DNA of 64,000 bases from Penicillus capitatus (GCA_965649825.1 OZ287695.1:1550001-1614000), one strand, 5' to 3'; counted from the stretch's first letter, positions 34,370 to 50,139 are shown. The notes: a model not told the origin generated them from the sequence alone. Numbers and translations: made by a program.

Positions 34370-34531
34370 GACTCCGCGCTGAAGCTATCGTACAGTGAGG
34401 CCGGCGCAATCCTCGCGAATCCGCGAGAAACAAATGACAGCCGTTTAGCCGCAAACTGGGGAGTGTATATTTTTTAAATGTCATGCCCTATGCGACGAGT
34501 CGTGTCCTCTGGAATACATGAACTGGCTTCC
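34370..34531. repeat. Diverged ~160 bp repeat, copy B
   Basis: Direct-orientation match to 31771-31922, about 2.6 kb away, with roughly two-thirds identity by eye. LTD and SDHD lie between the two copies. Confidence 0.7.
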
Positions 34532-35948
34532 TGTGTGTATTATTAAGTTTATAGTCTAGAGTGCACAAGCCGAGATCATGATCTGTCTTTGGAGACAGGG
34601 TTGAACACAAGGTTTGTTTGTTGGTCAGTCGGTTAAATCAATGGAGAAATGAGAAAGCCAATAAACGCCACACCTCTGTCCCATGGGCCCGAATGTCTTT
34701 GGCTCGATCCGATCCAGATGGAATTGACTTTATCTTCTTCTTCTTCTTTTCGACTTGGTATAAATTAACATGTAACAGCAAACAAGGAAGCTCCACAAAC
34801 AGGCATAAAGAATGTGACCTGACTATAGTGTGTGATCTGGCACGATCCAGGAGAGTTTCACAAAATTGAGACGGCATGCAAAACAGATGGTGAAGCAGAT
34901 CTGTAGGGATACTGGAAAGCAATGAGTGAAACGCTACCGTTCCCTACTTGACAAATATTCAAGGCTACCCGGTAACTACTACGTCTACAAATCCTTCCTC
35001 GAACTCTCACATCATCATCATCATCAGAAATCCCCGTTCCTCGATCTGCTCCTCTGTCTGCAGAGACAAAGTTGAGCTTATCTGAAAACTCTCCATGGAT
35101 AATAAACCCTCTCCACTGTAGGCGGATAGATAACCCTTGTGCCAACGATGTTGAATCGAAACAGCGTTCCGAACTGGTCGGTCTTGATCGCTAGAGGCAT
35201 CGATCCATTCGGTACAGGAATTCTTGAGAAAGGAGTTCTTCTCTTGTTGTTGTCACTCGAACGATCGGTTTCCACCATTCACTTGTATGACTGTCTCTTC
35301 TTCATCTTCTCTTCTTTTGCTTCTGCTCCCATTGCTCTCTTCAACCAGCATTCCTCAATTATCTGTATTCTGTACAAATTCCTGACGCAGTGCATACGTA
35401 CGACGACACTGACTGTCTGCCTGTCTAACCAGGAACGACAAAAGGACATTGAAAGGATGACTGGTAAGAAATTGTGTGATTGCTGCAAACTTCAATGCAT
35501 AAGACGAGGCATGCAACGTGAATGTGAGGAGTAGTAGTAGGAAGAAAGACATCATCCAGCAGCAGTACTATTATTCGGCACAACATTGACTTTGGCAGCA
35601 GGCACAATAGTCCATGCCCTCATCACTGTCAGACAAACAATGATCTCTTGATACGTCATACAATGCGTTCTTTGAGATTGAGTGCGTGAGGTCTTTCTTA
35701 GAACAAGTGTTGCCGCATCGTTCAACGGACTAAATGGATTGGTCAATGCTGGACAACACAGATTGAAACATCGATACAGGTTTCTCTTTGAGACCCCCAA
35801 CCCGATAGATGCGTAAAAGCTGCATAAGCACGTCTTTCTGAGGAGGGCAGCGTCAGAAACTAATGACAACGAACAACGACAAAACTCCATCATGGACGTG
35901 ACAAACACAAAATAACTTGCAGAAGAGAATGGAAAACACAGAGAAAGA

Positions 35949-35990
35949 TAAATGGATGGATAGATATATAGATGGATGGATAGATATAAC
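35949..35990. repeat. GATG/GATA microsatellite
   Basis: Two copies of a roughly 20 bp unit built of GATG and GATA tetramers. Confidence 0.85.
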
Positions 35991-36400
35991 AGACAGCATG
36001 ACAACAGATCATTAAATGGAATTTAATGCCATCAACATTCTTCGAGATGCTAGCAGACGGACTGTACGCATCTGTTCTTCAGCCAGCGATCGTAGTACAA
36101 GCGATTCGCATTCATCAAAGGCCTTCCACAGCAACCGAATGACAAAAAATCCTCTTTCTCTCCTCGCGTTATGGAGTGAATAGACAAACAAACAGATACT
36201 AATGAAGACTCGCTCGCACACACATACACATCAACCCACCAAAAGAATCCAAGGCAATTACTACTGACGCACGTGTATCGTCAATTCATCTAGCAGAAGG
36301 ATAAAATCCTTAGAAAGGCAATTAAAGAGATATGTCATTAAACGATGCGCACGAGGTGCAACAGCATGGATTCAAATTTCTTTCAACAACAGCTGAAATA

Positions 36401-36671
36401 CTAGTGTTGTGTCATAGAAAGCAGTTTTGGTAACACTGTCTCTATTGGAGGGCGAGGCTTCATCATACCTGTTGTCGCCACTGGAGCCACTCTCTTTCTG
36501 TCTGTGCCGATGGATCGATGATGCTCCGTCGGCAGTCGTGCAGATGCAAGCGCTCCATTTCCACTAGAGTGCGAAGGAATCGAATGTTGTTGATGTTGTT
36601 GATGTGGCTGCTGAACACTTGTGGTGCTCCCCTTTACCCCGTCATTGTTGATGCTGTTGTTCCATCCAATT
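36401..36671 (-). CDS. Candidate isolated 3' exon, Gln/His-rich
   Basis: After an acceptor TTTTCAG the frame runs through a Gln/His-rich part (SVQQPHQQHQQHS) to TGMMKPRPPIETVLPKLLSM and a stop at 36401. LPKL-type endings occur in some DYRK kinases, and the DYRK gene ends 800 bp upstream on the same strand. It might therefore be an alternative last exon, but I could not trace a connecting splice path. Confidence 0.25.
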
Positions 36672-37472
36672 CTGAAAACAAAAACGAGAATCAGTAATCT
36701 GATGTGAAACAGAGAGATAGATGATCCGTGCGGAGAGGAGACGAGAGATGCGCAGGACTCGGCCCTTGCCAACAGAAGAGATTGAGAAAAGTGCGCGCTA
36801 TGCTCAGAATGGATGGAACAACAACAACAACGACAACAGTAACAACGAGAAATCATGGTGACATGAATAAAGGGGCACAGCACGAAGTGTGAGAATGGTG
36901 TGAATGCATATATCTCATGATCTGTTGGCAGGACGTTCCGGAAACACAGCGCATCACAGTTAAAGAATAGTGCGTTTTGATTTGACACTTCGCTCTTCTC
37001 AAATTGAAGTATCAAAATCACATCATCATCACCACCACAATGATCTCCCTGTCTTGCTGCATTTCTGCTTAACTATACTACTGTCCCCGCAAGAAACAAC
37101 TAGCACCACGCAGTTTGCACGACCAGGCACGGCATAAAATAATGACCGATTGACTGCTTCAAATTGACGATTTACTGATTCGCTTGAGTGGAAAATGAAC
37201 GAGAAATGTGAGCTCTTCAGAATTAAGCTGCATAAGAATGGGAAACGCTTTCCGAGGACAGACCATCCGGCATTACACAGCTCTATGTCACTCATTAAAC
37301 AGTTCATTTCCATGAAGTTCGGGTTGAAACTACTAAGCGACATCTGTTTGAAATTGCTAGCCGGCTGAACTTGATGCCGAGTGCACATGCAAGCAACGGA
37401 TCATGTGACAGTTCACAGTTCGTCGAGTTGCAAGAAAGGGTTGCGAAGATAAGAACACCCGAAAGAACGAAT
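36672..37472. other. Region between the DYRK stop and the candidate exon
   Basis: About 800 bp. ORFs are present, but none is supported by family or splice evidence. It may be DYRK 3' UTR or a long intron. Confidence 0.3.
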
Positions 37473-39983
<2,511 letters not shown>

Positions 39984-40718
39984 GAGAGGCGAACGAACGC
40001 ACGCGCACTCAAATAGGTAAGTGGCGAACCCACGCGGAAAAGTGAATAATTAACCTGCAATACGCCTCTGCCAATTGGCAAATCAAAGCAAACGAAAAAA
40101 TACGTGGACGTGGATGTTTACTAAGCCCTTGTACACCCAACGCGTCCAAAGGGCTTGTCGTTGAAAACAAAGATAGGACGGTGGGCAAAAAATCGTGTCC
40201 CATTTATCAGACGCGACCATGTCTTTCTTTTAAGGGCGATTTGTCGACGTGGAAACGCGCAAGACCCCTTTGGAAATGCGTTTCGCGCTGCATAGGACGG
40301 TGCGAAGTGACAGAAGACGTGTCCTACCTTAAAGCGTGAAACGGTCGCGACGTTCGTTGTGGCCAGAGCTCAAGCCCCACATACGCTGAACACTACTGTA
40401 CAATGCACGCGTTCGCACCAACGATGATTTCGGCGCAATGGCGCAGTTCGCAACCAACACGAAGAGCTCGATGAAAAATTTGAAATCCATTTGAAAATGA
40501 CACAGCACGACAAACACATCCGAGAATTCACGCAATCTGCACGACGCGACGCTGAGGCGACGACGTTCAGCCGCACAAACTCAAAACGACGACGACGACC
40601 TCTATCCTTCTTCCCTCCTTCCTGACGAAAAGCAAACAGTACCCACGACGGCATTCATGGTTCGATAAATACATTATGGCCAATCAAACACACCCCACCT
40701 CTACCCCCACGATTCCCA
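39984..40718. other. Intergenic, DYRK upstream / EAF1 3'
   Basis: About 735 bp. It holds the DYRK promoter and the EAF1 3' end. Short ORFs (for example 40329-40535 minus, with a hydrophobic stretch) have no family match. Confidence 0.4.
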
Positions 40719-43700
40719 TCACTTTCCAAACGGCCTTGGTGGATTGCGAGAATAATGTGTCATCGGCGGCATTGGACGATCTGGGATGGAACGATTGTCG
40801 TTGGTTCCAAAGTTCATGTCTCCTGGGTTAACGTCTCCGTTCGCCAATCCCTGGACTGGATCCATCATCTGCATGGCTGCCTCTCCGGCGGCGTGCAAAC
40901 GAGGGTCTACGTTGTTCACACCAGGCATCCCGCCGCGGAGCTCCATCTGAGATGCAGCAGCAGAGTTCATGAGATCAGGGCCCATGCCGTGCATTCGATA
41001 AGGCATGCCATTGAACATTGGATTTGCGCCTTGTTGCATCTCAACGTTCATAGAAGGCGATTCCACTTGACCCGTAAAATCGTAACCGGCAGGGAACTTT
41101 GGACGTGGTGCACGGGGACGCATGCCGTGCGCAGAGGATTCTACAAGGTCCCGTGGATTTGGCACGCCTGTTCTCGTATCGAACTGCGGGGTATGCTCGA
41201 GACCGGGAGCCATAGGGAAGCTACTGTGCGTCAAGCCCATAGATGGGTGGCCAGATGGATGCGGCTCTCCGCTGCTAGATACAGCTTGCGGTATTCGAGG
41301 TGGTGCCCCTGACAGGGAAGCACGCTTCCACATGTCACTGAGTACAGACATTGTGCTGTCACCTGGTAACATGACAGGCGGTGCTGTAGGGGGCTGTGCC
41401 ATTCTTTGTGGCAGAGGAGAATGGCCACCCACCATCTGTGGACTCATGGCATTCGATAGCCGTCCATTATCTTGAATGGCCTTCATAATAGCTTGGCGCA
41501 AAGCGGGCGTACAATTGGGACTCTGTAAGAACTTTCTGAGCATTGCTGGGTTGTTCTGGCAGCGTCTAAAAATCTGTAGCCACAGGTCTCTCCATTAATT
41601 CCTCCGCGAAGAAAGAGAGAGATCAAAATCACAGACCTGTTCAACTTGTTGCTGCAAGTTGTGTTGTGGATGACCATAGGCAGCAGCTGCAACCGGCATT
41701 TGATGATGTGGTGTCCGTATGCTACGTGTGGTACGTCCCTGCATCTGTCCCTCGGCTGAGTGTCTCGGAATACTTGTCAGCTGCGGTACGACACTCCTGA
41801 ATCCTCCACCAGGTCGAATGGGAGCCATAAGCACCGATTGATCCATCACTGGTTGGCCGTGTGCCTTGGCGGCGCCGACGATATTCGGCAACTGATTGAT
41901 GCCTTTCAGGACATCTGCCTGAGGTGGAATCCAAGGCGGCGTTTGCATATGTCCAGGCGCTGCCCCGTTCAGAGATGCTGCATTCACCATTCCTGGAGAA
42001 ATACCTGTCGGCGAAACCCATGCACTTGGCTCTGCCAAACTCGATGCCAATTGCATTGAACCCTGTTGATACTTATGCGATGGTTCCATCGATGCCGCTC
42101 CGTTGGCCACAGGCTGCGTTGCGGATGCCTTCTGTATTCTCTGTCGAGTCGCGACATCTGCCGCATCTAGTTGTCGCTTTCTGAATTCTATGGCCAAGTG
42201 TCGTGCCACATTACGACTGTGTGCTTCGGTCCAGGATTCTCTTGGCGACGGCAATCGACCACCCATTGCTTTTATGACATCATCAGAGAGTTTCCGCTGA
42301 GATATGTGATAGTTTGGAGCACCCATGTTCCCCTCATGCATCTACATTGGATAATAGCCTTCACAGAGATAACAGACAAAAGGGATCCTTACAGCCTTTT
42401 TCATCTTGTGGCACCGTTTCTTATGTGCTGTACTGGTGTGCTGGATGAATTTTCCTGCTAGCATCTCAGGGATGCTGTTCTTGACGCTCTCTCTGACTCT
42501 GTGCTTCAAACGTCGCATCAGCGAGTCGTCTGCTGCCCCTTGACTTGAAGGGCCTTGGCCACGAGGACACATCATGTGTGTCTGTGCTTGACCAATGATA
42601 TTCTCAATTGCTTTCATGCGCTCGTGGCACGCTTCTGGTGACTTGTAAATCCCTGCGGTCGCCAAGAAGTCACTCACCATGCTGTAATTCCATTGGAATT
42701 CATTGCAAGCAAAGAACAGCATCTGATCTTCGTTTCTTGCTAGCAAATCGCTGATGGTCGGCGGAACCTGACCCGCATCCAGATCCGGCTGAGAGTTGGA
42801 GATATCGCTTCCGTGAACACCACCTCTATGATCTGGCATCTCACGGCGACGATTGTTTCTTGGCGGAGGATTGGGAGTGATGACGCCATGTGCCTTTCCA
42901 GGACGATCCTTTAGTCTATTGCCGGTTGACGGACGCGGCGTGCGAGGAGGCAGAGCATTGCTGCCCACGTTCCCAACGATCTCCTCCGTCTCCGACACAT
43001 GCTGTCCAGCTGGTGTTCTCGATTTTGGACGCCGCGCTGTATGACGCCCCGTCACAGATTTGGGCGGCGACATAAGATAGTAGTCCTTTTCTACTTCATT
43101 GGGCGCCACAACGCATGACAGCGTTGGGATTTTGATATTGAGCAGACTAAACTCTTCATTCGGCTCAAAACCGTATATCGCAGCCAATTCCTCCACTTCG
43201 TACTTTCGCTGAAACTTCCTCAATGTCTACAGACAGGATAGATGTCACATCAACAGTGGCGGGGTATGTGTGATGGTTTTCTCACTTTTTCATACTTCAG
43301 CGTCTTCTTCCGATGACTCTTGCGTGCCATTTCTTGCAGTCCTGCTCTAAACTGCCTTCCAAATGGAACGCCAAACACTTCATCTAGTATTGAGCACACG
43401 ACCTGTTGTCAGCATCTACGCACAGACGGTATCTCACACACTTTTTGTGTAACCGACAATGTCTGAAGACGAAGCCGAGGAGTGTTCACTCGAATAGTGA
43501 TTCTTCCAGTATTCCAGTGCTTCGTATGCCAAGTGTTTTGCGACAGCTTCCTTCCAGAGGCGTTCCTGCATTATCACACACACGGTGGATGCACAGAACA
43601 TCACGCGCTGTGTCGATGTCTGTCTATACCTGAGCCATATCGTTCCACATCCATACGGCTTCGGACAACAGATGGTCCCAGTGTGTGGCGTTATGAGGAG

Positions 43701-43959
43701 GTTGCTTCCATGGAGTGTCATAGGCAGGGATAAGGCGACGATATTTTTCCTTTCATCACGAACCGACGTCGTCCCAAACTCCAAAGTCGTGGACAGCGAG
43801 CTGCTTTACTTTGATTACGGAAGCTCGGGCAAGGAGAATGCGTTCTTTCTCACGTCTCTGTTCTTTTCTGCCTTTCTGCGTCGCTTCGTGTCGCGTTTTC
43901 TTTTTCTCCGCCGTCGCCGAAGACGACAGTTTCCGTTTCTTGCGTACACTGGGATGCAT
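40719..43959 (-). CDS. EAF1: EAF1/Vid21-like HSA-SANT protein (NuA4 platform)
   Basis: Platform subunit of NuA4-type histone acetyltransferase complexes. Seen: a Lys/Arg-rich N-terminus (MHPSVRKKRKLSSSATAEKK), an HSA domain (HWDHLLSEAVWMWNDMAQ, then ERLWKEAVAKHLAYEALEYW), VFGVPFGRQFRAGLQEMARK, a SANT/Myb domain (MLFFACNEFQWNYSMVSDFL), then a long Pro/Met/Gln-rich tail. There is no Snf2 ATPase, so it resembles fungal and plant EAF1 rather than animal p400. Six introns are traced; one has GTTGATGTGACATC as a branch region. It is about 900 residues. HSA domains bind actin-related proteins; ARP4 is encoded 10 kb away. Confidence 0.82.
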
Positions 43960-44322
43960 GAAGACGCGTGTCGACTACGACTCAGTAACGTTGCTGGGCC
44001 ACCGCAGCAATCGACGGCTTCGTGTACGGATCGTTCGTCGAAGGTTTTGGTTTGATGTGACAGATGCCTACCCAGCAATGCTCTCATTGCAGTCGCTAAT
44101 GTTGAATGTATCATTGTGTTTTGTTTAAGGACAACAAAACCAAATGAGTGCGGTTGCTAATCAATCCACCGCCTTCTTGTCCGCAACCTTCACAGAATCA
44201 CTCCGCCAAAAAACAAACGAGAAAGATACATTCGAATACAGAAGGCGTTTGCAAGTGTTCACAAGCACGATATGTAACCCTGCTGCTTATGCACGACGTC
44301 TATGAAAGAGCTGACGGACTAT
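43960..44322. other. Intergenic, EAF1 upstream
   Basis: 360 bp between the EAF1 ATG and the stop of the TMEM106-like gene on the same strand. It has GATGTGACAG at about 44056, 97 bp upstream of the EAF1 ATG. Confidence 0.4.
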
Positions 44323-45286
44323 TCAGCATATGTCGTCGGATGTGTGGCAGTAATCGGACAACGAATAAATTTGTAGACATCCACAGTCAGATGCTGCGTC
44401 TGTAAAAGGTACTTTGCCTGCAGGGCTCACACAATCGCTTTCAATCGACCATGCCATCCACAATATCCATACAGCCCATACTTTGAATGTTCCGTTGATG
44501 AAGAAGACTTCCTGGTACGGAAACTGGTAGCAGTGTTGGATGACGGCTGAAATGTATTTCAGGGTCAAATGCGTTGTATCCAAAACGACCGTTTTCTGCA
44601 TATCATCCATCGATCACTCTTCTGGATGATCGTGAAAGAGTGAGAGAGGGACGTGCCTCAGTAGTGTCGAGTCGGGAGAGTGTCATGTTTATGTCTTTGG
44701 TGGCGGCTGTCCTCCCATAATACGTCATGTTGACTTGTCCCGTAACGTCCACACTGACATAATTCGGATTCTTGAACGGTACAACAAAACTGACTGCCAT
44801 AACGAAAGACTGATTGGTTCCGTCAATTTCAAATCGATCGACGTTGATCGGTGTGTCCAGAAGAGATATCCCACGGGGCACCAGAAAGAACGCGCATAGA
44901 ATGCCTCCAAATGAGAGCAGAACCAAGAACATAATGAGCAACTTTGGCAAACGAGGCTTGAGTCGTGGATCTAGGAAACAGATACAGATTCAATAGACGG
45001 TTAGGCCAGTGCAGAGGCGTTAGAGTATGTGTCTGTCGGAGGGAGAAAGTCCACCTGAGAGCCGCATGATGTTGGAACCGACATGATGTTCGCCATTACG
45101 AATAAGAACTTCGTATTCACTTTCGGCGTTCTGTGTACTTCCCCGCTCACAACACAGCGACGCTCGAACTGTTCTGTTCATTCGACGAAGCCAGGCTGTC
45201 GCGAGCCGACTGGAACCGGGAGGAGTCCAGTCGTCTGTATAAGCGCCAACGGAAGGAACTAAAGGCGATGAGCGGCTGTCCGACAT
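44323..45286 (-). CDS. TMEM106-like (LEA2-type) type II membrane protein
   Basis: Related to animal TMEM106 and plant LEA2/NHL proteins of lysosome-vacuole membranes. Seen: a cytosolic N-terminus (MSDSRSSPLVPSVGAY...), the basic DPRLKPRLPK, one membrane helix (LLIMFLVLLSFGGILCAFFLV), and a luminal LEA2 fold with NPNYVSVDVTGQVNMTYYG, TLKYISAVIQHCYQFPYQE and FINGTFKVWAVWIL. The intron at 44596-44656 starts GCACGTCC and is GC-AG; no GT border restores the frame past an in-frame TGA. The C-terminal end after SPAGK is uncertain. An extra frame at about 45400-45710 (MESVSAPIIPTSN) may be an upstream exon. Confidence 0.65.
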
Positions 45287-45840
45287 GACGTTCTTATTCA
45301 AAAACGCGTAAAGAAGGATGATAGAACGCGAACGCGAACAGCATATGTTACGATCGCGCGACGAAGAGACGTTGACATATACCTGATAGGCGACAAGAAT
45401 TCGACCCAAAGCGCTCGGACTCGTTGACGAAGAGGACGACGTAGTCGCTCTGGTAACGAGGACGACGACACGATGCCAACCACCACAGGCATTCCGCGAT
45501 CCACCCGCGATGAACGCGATGCGACTCTGCGTATGAGCAGGCTCCATCCTCCGAGACTTCATCTCCTGGACAAAGGGCGTCACGAAAGGGGGTATACAGG
45601 TCGGCAGCGCCATCCCCATGTGCATATGCCGACGCTGTCAGAGAAGGGTTCATGCTGCTGCTGTTTTGGATATTGGATGTAGGGATAATCGGTGCTGAAA
45701 CGCTCTCCATGATTTCACACGGATTGACAGGCTGCTTCGAGGCACCACACTTAGATTTCGTTGTCTACTCGAACTCGGCGAATAGCAATCGATTGTCGGG
45801 AGCCATGCATGACGCCGACCATTAATGAATCATCTCATCA

Positions 45841-48800
45841 TTAAACAGCTTGATTTAATCTCTTCCATTCGGCCAAGGCCAAGCTCTGTAGACTGGGCAG
45901 TGATGTGACGGGTTGATGAGGGGCTCCGAGATCCACGTGGCAGTCTGGATGGATGGGAGCAGGGGGAGGTGGTCTGCCGACGCCAGGATCGAGGCCAAGA
46001 ACCAAACCTCCACCCGAGAGATCGGATAGCAGCTCTGATGTCTGGCCACGAATGGCAGCGATGGCACGGGGAGAGGTCGAGGCAAAGGTGCATTTGCAGA
46101 GATAGTATCCTGTGTTTCCAGAAACGGAGTACTCAGATTGCACTGCCCATGCAGCTAAGCCCATTCTCTGTAGATCTGCCAGCTGCCCAGTGATCGAGAA
46201 AGAGATCCAGTGACCATTAAAAGTCTTCAGCAGATAGACTGCCTGAAAGACAGTGAGTGACTGCATCGTCGACGGCCAGATTCTTTTGAGGTGTGATTGG
46301 TTTAGTACAGAGAGAAGCTGCATGGCACCATTGGTACCAGGCCATCGACAGACAGCTGTTGTGTTGAGCGATTCTGGCCATGATGTGACTTCTTGAAAGT
46401 AGATCTTGGCTGAGGGATTGGGAGAGAGCGGCACCATGAGATCGACCAAAGGGATCGTATAGGATTTGCAGCTCAGGGCTGGCATGTCTTCGTCCGTTTC
46501 CTGCAGGGCCACATCCATAAACGGTTGAATCTCAATGGCTCCAAATTCTGTCAGCGACAGCTCAAAACGGTGACCCGTCGGCTCCTACAGGAATTCTGTA
46601 TTGCTGGCTGTGCACAACAAAGGATGGCAGACTTTGGCGGGGAGCTTTTCGGGATGCCATACAATCAATCCCTCTCTGTCTGCCGCGACAGGACCTTCGA
46701 TAGCAAAGGAGACGACGACACCCGTAATGTCGGACGATCCCATTTTATTTTCGGCACGGATGGCAATCTCCAATGTGCGAGATGATGGATCCACTCTGCA
46801 AACAAACACAATGATCATCTGTACGGTCGAAAAGAAGAGGCACTGACTGGTGTCGGATGCTCAGTTGGATAGGGTCGCCTTGTCCCGTCAGGATTTGCCA
46901 TTCCGTTTCTTTCTCTTTCATGTTTAGTCCGCCCACTGCTGCGGCAAGATCGACGGCAGAAGGGCGTTCTGGAACAGGGGGGACCCTTTGCTTCGTCTGT
47001 GTGTCTTGCACGCGTTGGGCATCTCTTCTCCCTTCCTGTAGACTCATTGTGAGTGCCCCGTGTCGACGGTGTCGCTTGTTTGACACGAATCCCAACGAGG
47101 CGGAATTGGTGAACGGGAATCCTTCGCAGCGTTTGGTGGAGAGATCAATCGGAAGGAAAGTGACGTTCTGTTCTGAATCGGACTTTCTGGCGGCATCCGG
47201 TATTCTATCTGCACCATGACCCTGGAATCCGTCAGGTGGATGCTCTGTGATAAAATCCAGCTGTTTGAGAACAGATTTGCATTGGTCAAACATATCCACT
47301 GTCAAGAAATCTTCATCCAGTACACTGTTGCAGACCTTCTTCAAAAGCTCTGCGATCTGGCAGACATGGAGATAGGACTTGTGAAAGTCGACGAGTTGAT
47401 ACTGGGATGACAGATCCTCTGCTAGTTTTGATAGGCAGACGAGGCCTGCTGTCATGCCCTCGAGTGCTACCTCTGATTGATTGAATGCCATAGCAGGCTG
47501 CTTGGAATCGTCAGACGCCTTGAGATTGTAAACAGAGCTGTTCTGCATAGACCACAAAGATTTCTTAAGGAGTCCCTGACATCAACTGCGCACCTGTGGA
47601 GCTAGAGATCCTTGTCTGGATGCTTCGATGCGTTCTTCGCGTTGTCGCTTGGTTATTTCTGTGGGTCGAACGATCAACAAATCCTTTAGGCCTTCGACTA
47701 GATAGTTCCAGATATCCTCCACTCTGTCAGGCAGTTCGATGTGGTGACAGACAACCCAGAACACACGAGGCTTCAGCGCCGCATTCAGAAACGACCAAAA
47801 GAACACCATCTAAAAACGACAGTCAGCCACATGCGTGCGATCGTGCATGACCAGGAGGGTCAGCCGGATGTGCCCATCTTACTCTCTTCATGAGCTTCTG
47901 AATCTCGAATGCCTCTCCAGCAAGCACTTTGAGAGTTTTCCCTGCCTTGGTCTTGACGAAATCGTCATCGAGCGAATGCAGTTCTGCTATGAAATGGATG
48001 CTGTAATGGGTCAGGATGATGTAGAGTGTGTGCGATGTGAGCTGGAGTGCCTGCAACCAGAGATCCGCTGGCAGTGTTAGACCGTAGTATCCCTCTGATA
48101 CGACATTATCCCATCCCAAACAGGCCTGTGTCAGATACAGCGCCACGACAGATGCAGCAAACCAGTCGATCACATCGGTCTGCAAGTCTGATTGTATAGC
48201 TGCCTGCACCATGGACCCCTTCGACGAGGCAGAGGCTGCATTCTCTGGAAAGATGGCCTTCAGTTCAAAGCCTTCGGCATGTTCCATCATCACCTCCATC
48301 AATGAGCTGACCAGTTCTTGTTTGTAAGCTGGATATGAGGCCTTGGATATGGCTTTGCTGAGTAGGAAATCGATGCCCTGTTTCTGATTCCCTGCCACAA
48401 CGCCCGAGAAGAATGGCTTCTCGAGGATCGACTGTAAGGAAACATCAGGCGGTACTTCGCCTCCCGAACGTTGAATTCTCCTCATCGACAGATCACATCG
48501 CAGTAAAGCTCTCCAGAGATGCATCAGAGATCGCGTCCTGTCCGAAGAACGTGGCAAACCACTGATACTCTGCAGCAGTTTTCGGGCAATCGAACACGCT
48601 TCTGAGATCTAACACCAAGCAGATTGCTGCAATCGAGCACGAAAACGCGTTGAAGAACCTCGAGTTGTTTCAAGTGCTTCGTCATTGTCATGATGATATC
48701 GCCTCGAGCCGGCACAGATTCTCTGCTTTCAAGGAGATTCTGCAATACTAGCATCGCCTTGGAGGAGGACCATTCCAGTGACTGTGCTGCCGAAACGCTC

Positions 48801-50036
48801 CATGACTTTGCCATCGTCTCTGAGCAACTCGAGCACAGCTGCATGATAACATCGCATGAACGCTGCGCAATAGAGCATCCGTCTGTTCCTTGCCTGAAGC
48901 AGAGATGCCGCTGACTGATGGACGACTGCCACATCCGCACAGGACAGCTGCTTTTCGAGAAACAGCATGATGGAAGGCAGCGTCCACAGCAGAGTGCTGT
49001 CCTGCACAGCTGTGTCCTCTCCTTTCTCTTTCGTCACCTCCATTCCAATTCTGAACAGAACGGCCACGGCACATACCTAATCCATCTGTTTGTGTGACCA
49101 TAGAGTGACATGATGGTACCCGTCCGGATGCATCCAGTTTGTCAGATTGGTACAGAACAGCTGCGAGATTTTGACGTATGGATTGGATGCACAGATGGGC
49201 CCACCTCGACAGCAGTGCACTCCAGTCCGTCACTTCTTCTTCTTCCTCGCAGGATGTGCTCTTCTTGTGCATGAGCAGTTGAATGATGTGAAATGCAGTG
49301 CCTGCGACCTGTTCATCTGAATCCACTAACCCATCGCAAATCTGCTTCCAATACTCAGAACATGCATTCGATCTCTCTGGCAGAAATCTCGATGAGGGCT
49401 TATCATTCGACAGGTAAGAAATCAACCGGAGCTTTGGCAGATGCCCTTGATGACATCGAGTTGCAGGAGGAGATTGCCCAACGCAGCAATGCCTGCCGAG
49501 CGCACTTCAGGGTTGCCATGTTCCAAACTGATGGCGACAAAATCGGCCACACCATCTGCAGAGACACAAAGAACACTCAGCACCCCTGAACCGTCCAACA
49601 AAAATAGGATCGCCTTTCAGTGCCAGATCTACAAGGTACTGGACAGGAAGAGACGGTAGTGCCTCCAAAGCCAAGAGCTGAACATCCGGATCCTCTGACG
49701 TCAGTTCTTCCTAATGAACCACCAATCCATGACGCTATCTCGACGGTCAATGGGTCAGTCATCAGACTTTCAGGTTTTCTGTCACGACATCCCACTCTGC
49801 ATCATGCAAGGTGCGCAGATGAATCAAATCTGTCGCCAGGTGCTTTGAGCTTGTGCATGTGTCCGATTGGCCGAAGGTTTTCTGCACGAGAAAGGCAAGT
49901 TGTGTACAAGGAGTTCGCTGCGGATGGGTTCACGCACTTGAAAGAGACGAGAAGACGTCTCTCCTGAATCCTGAAAGGAAGCGACCGCACTGAGTTTCCT
50001 CAAAAGCTTCTGAGGATCCGTTCCTTCTGCCGACAT
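45841..50036 (-). CDS. TPLATE: TPLATE, large subunit of the TSET adaptor complex
   Basis: Adaptor for clathrin-mediated endocytosis, related to the AP/COPI large subunits. The N-terminus (MSAEGTDPQKLLRKLSAVAS) leads to HEAT-like repeats (DGVADFVAISLEHGNPEVRS, AGIAALGNLLLQL), a trunk (FWSFLNAALKPRVFWVV), then the appendage region. It ends in the diagnostic blocks LSCKSYTIPLVDLMVPL, IYFQEVTSWPES and LKTFNGHWISFSITG. It is about 1,050 residues in a dozen exons. Introns 49556-49613 and 48432-48501 are GC-AG. The borders around 48560-48680 and 47560-47590 are uncertain. TPLATE is known from plants and scattered protists and is lost in animals and fungi. Confidence 0.78.
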
Positions 50037-50139
50037 TGAAAAGACTGAAATGATGAGGGCTGCATTGTTTCATTTTGAAGGCGGCAGTATCTGACACAGG
50101 CGCCATGTCGAACGAGAGCACCACCCGTGCGGATGACAT

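Larger units (their letters stand above)
33958..36400. other. Gene-poor region with repeat copy B
   Basis: About 2.4 kb with no gene I can support. It contains repeat copy B, a CTT run at about 34731-34750 and GATG/GATA microsatellites at about 35949-35990. ORFs of 60-150 codons occur on both strands. Two on the minus strand (34858-35145 and 35078-35278) read plausibly but could not be joined into one model. Confidence 0.4.

Noticed and set aside
40329-40535. Minus-strand ORF with a membrane-like helix upstream of DYRK
   Set aside because: No splice partner or family similarity; probably a chance ORF.
45400-45710. Minus-strand frame MESVSAPIIPTSN as a separate gene
   Set aside because: It fits between TPLATE and the TMEM106-like gene but has no stop-consistent independent model; more likely an upstream exon or 5' UTR.
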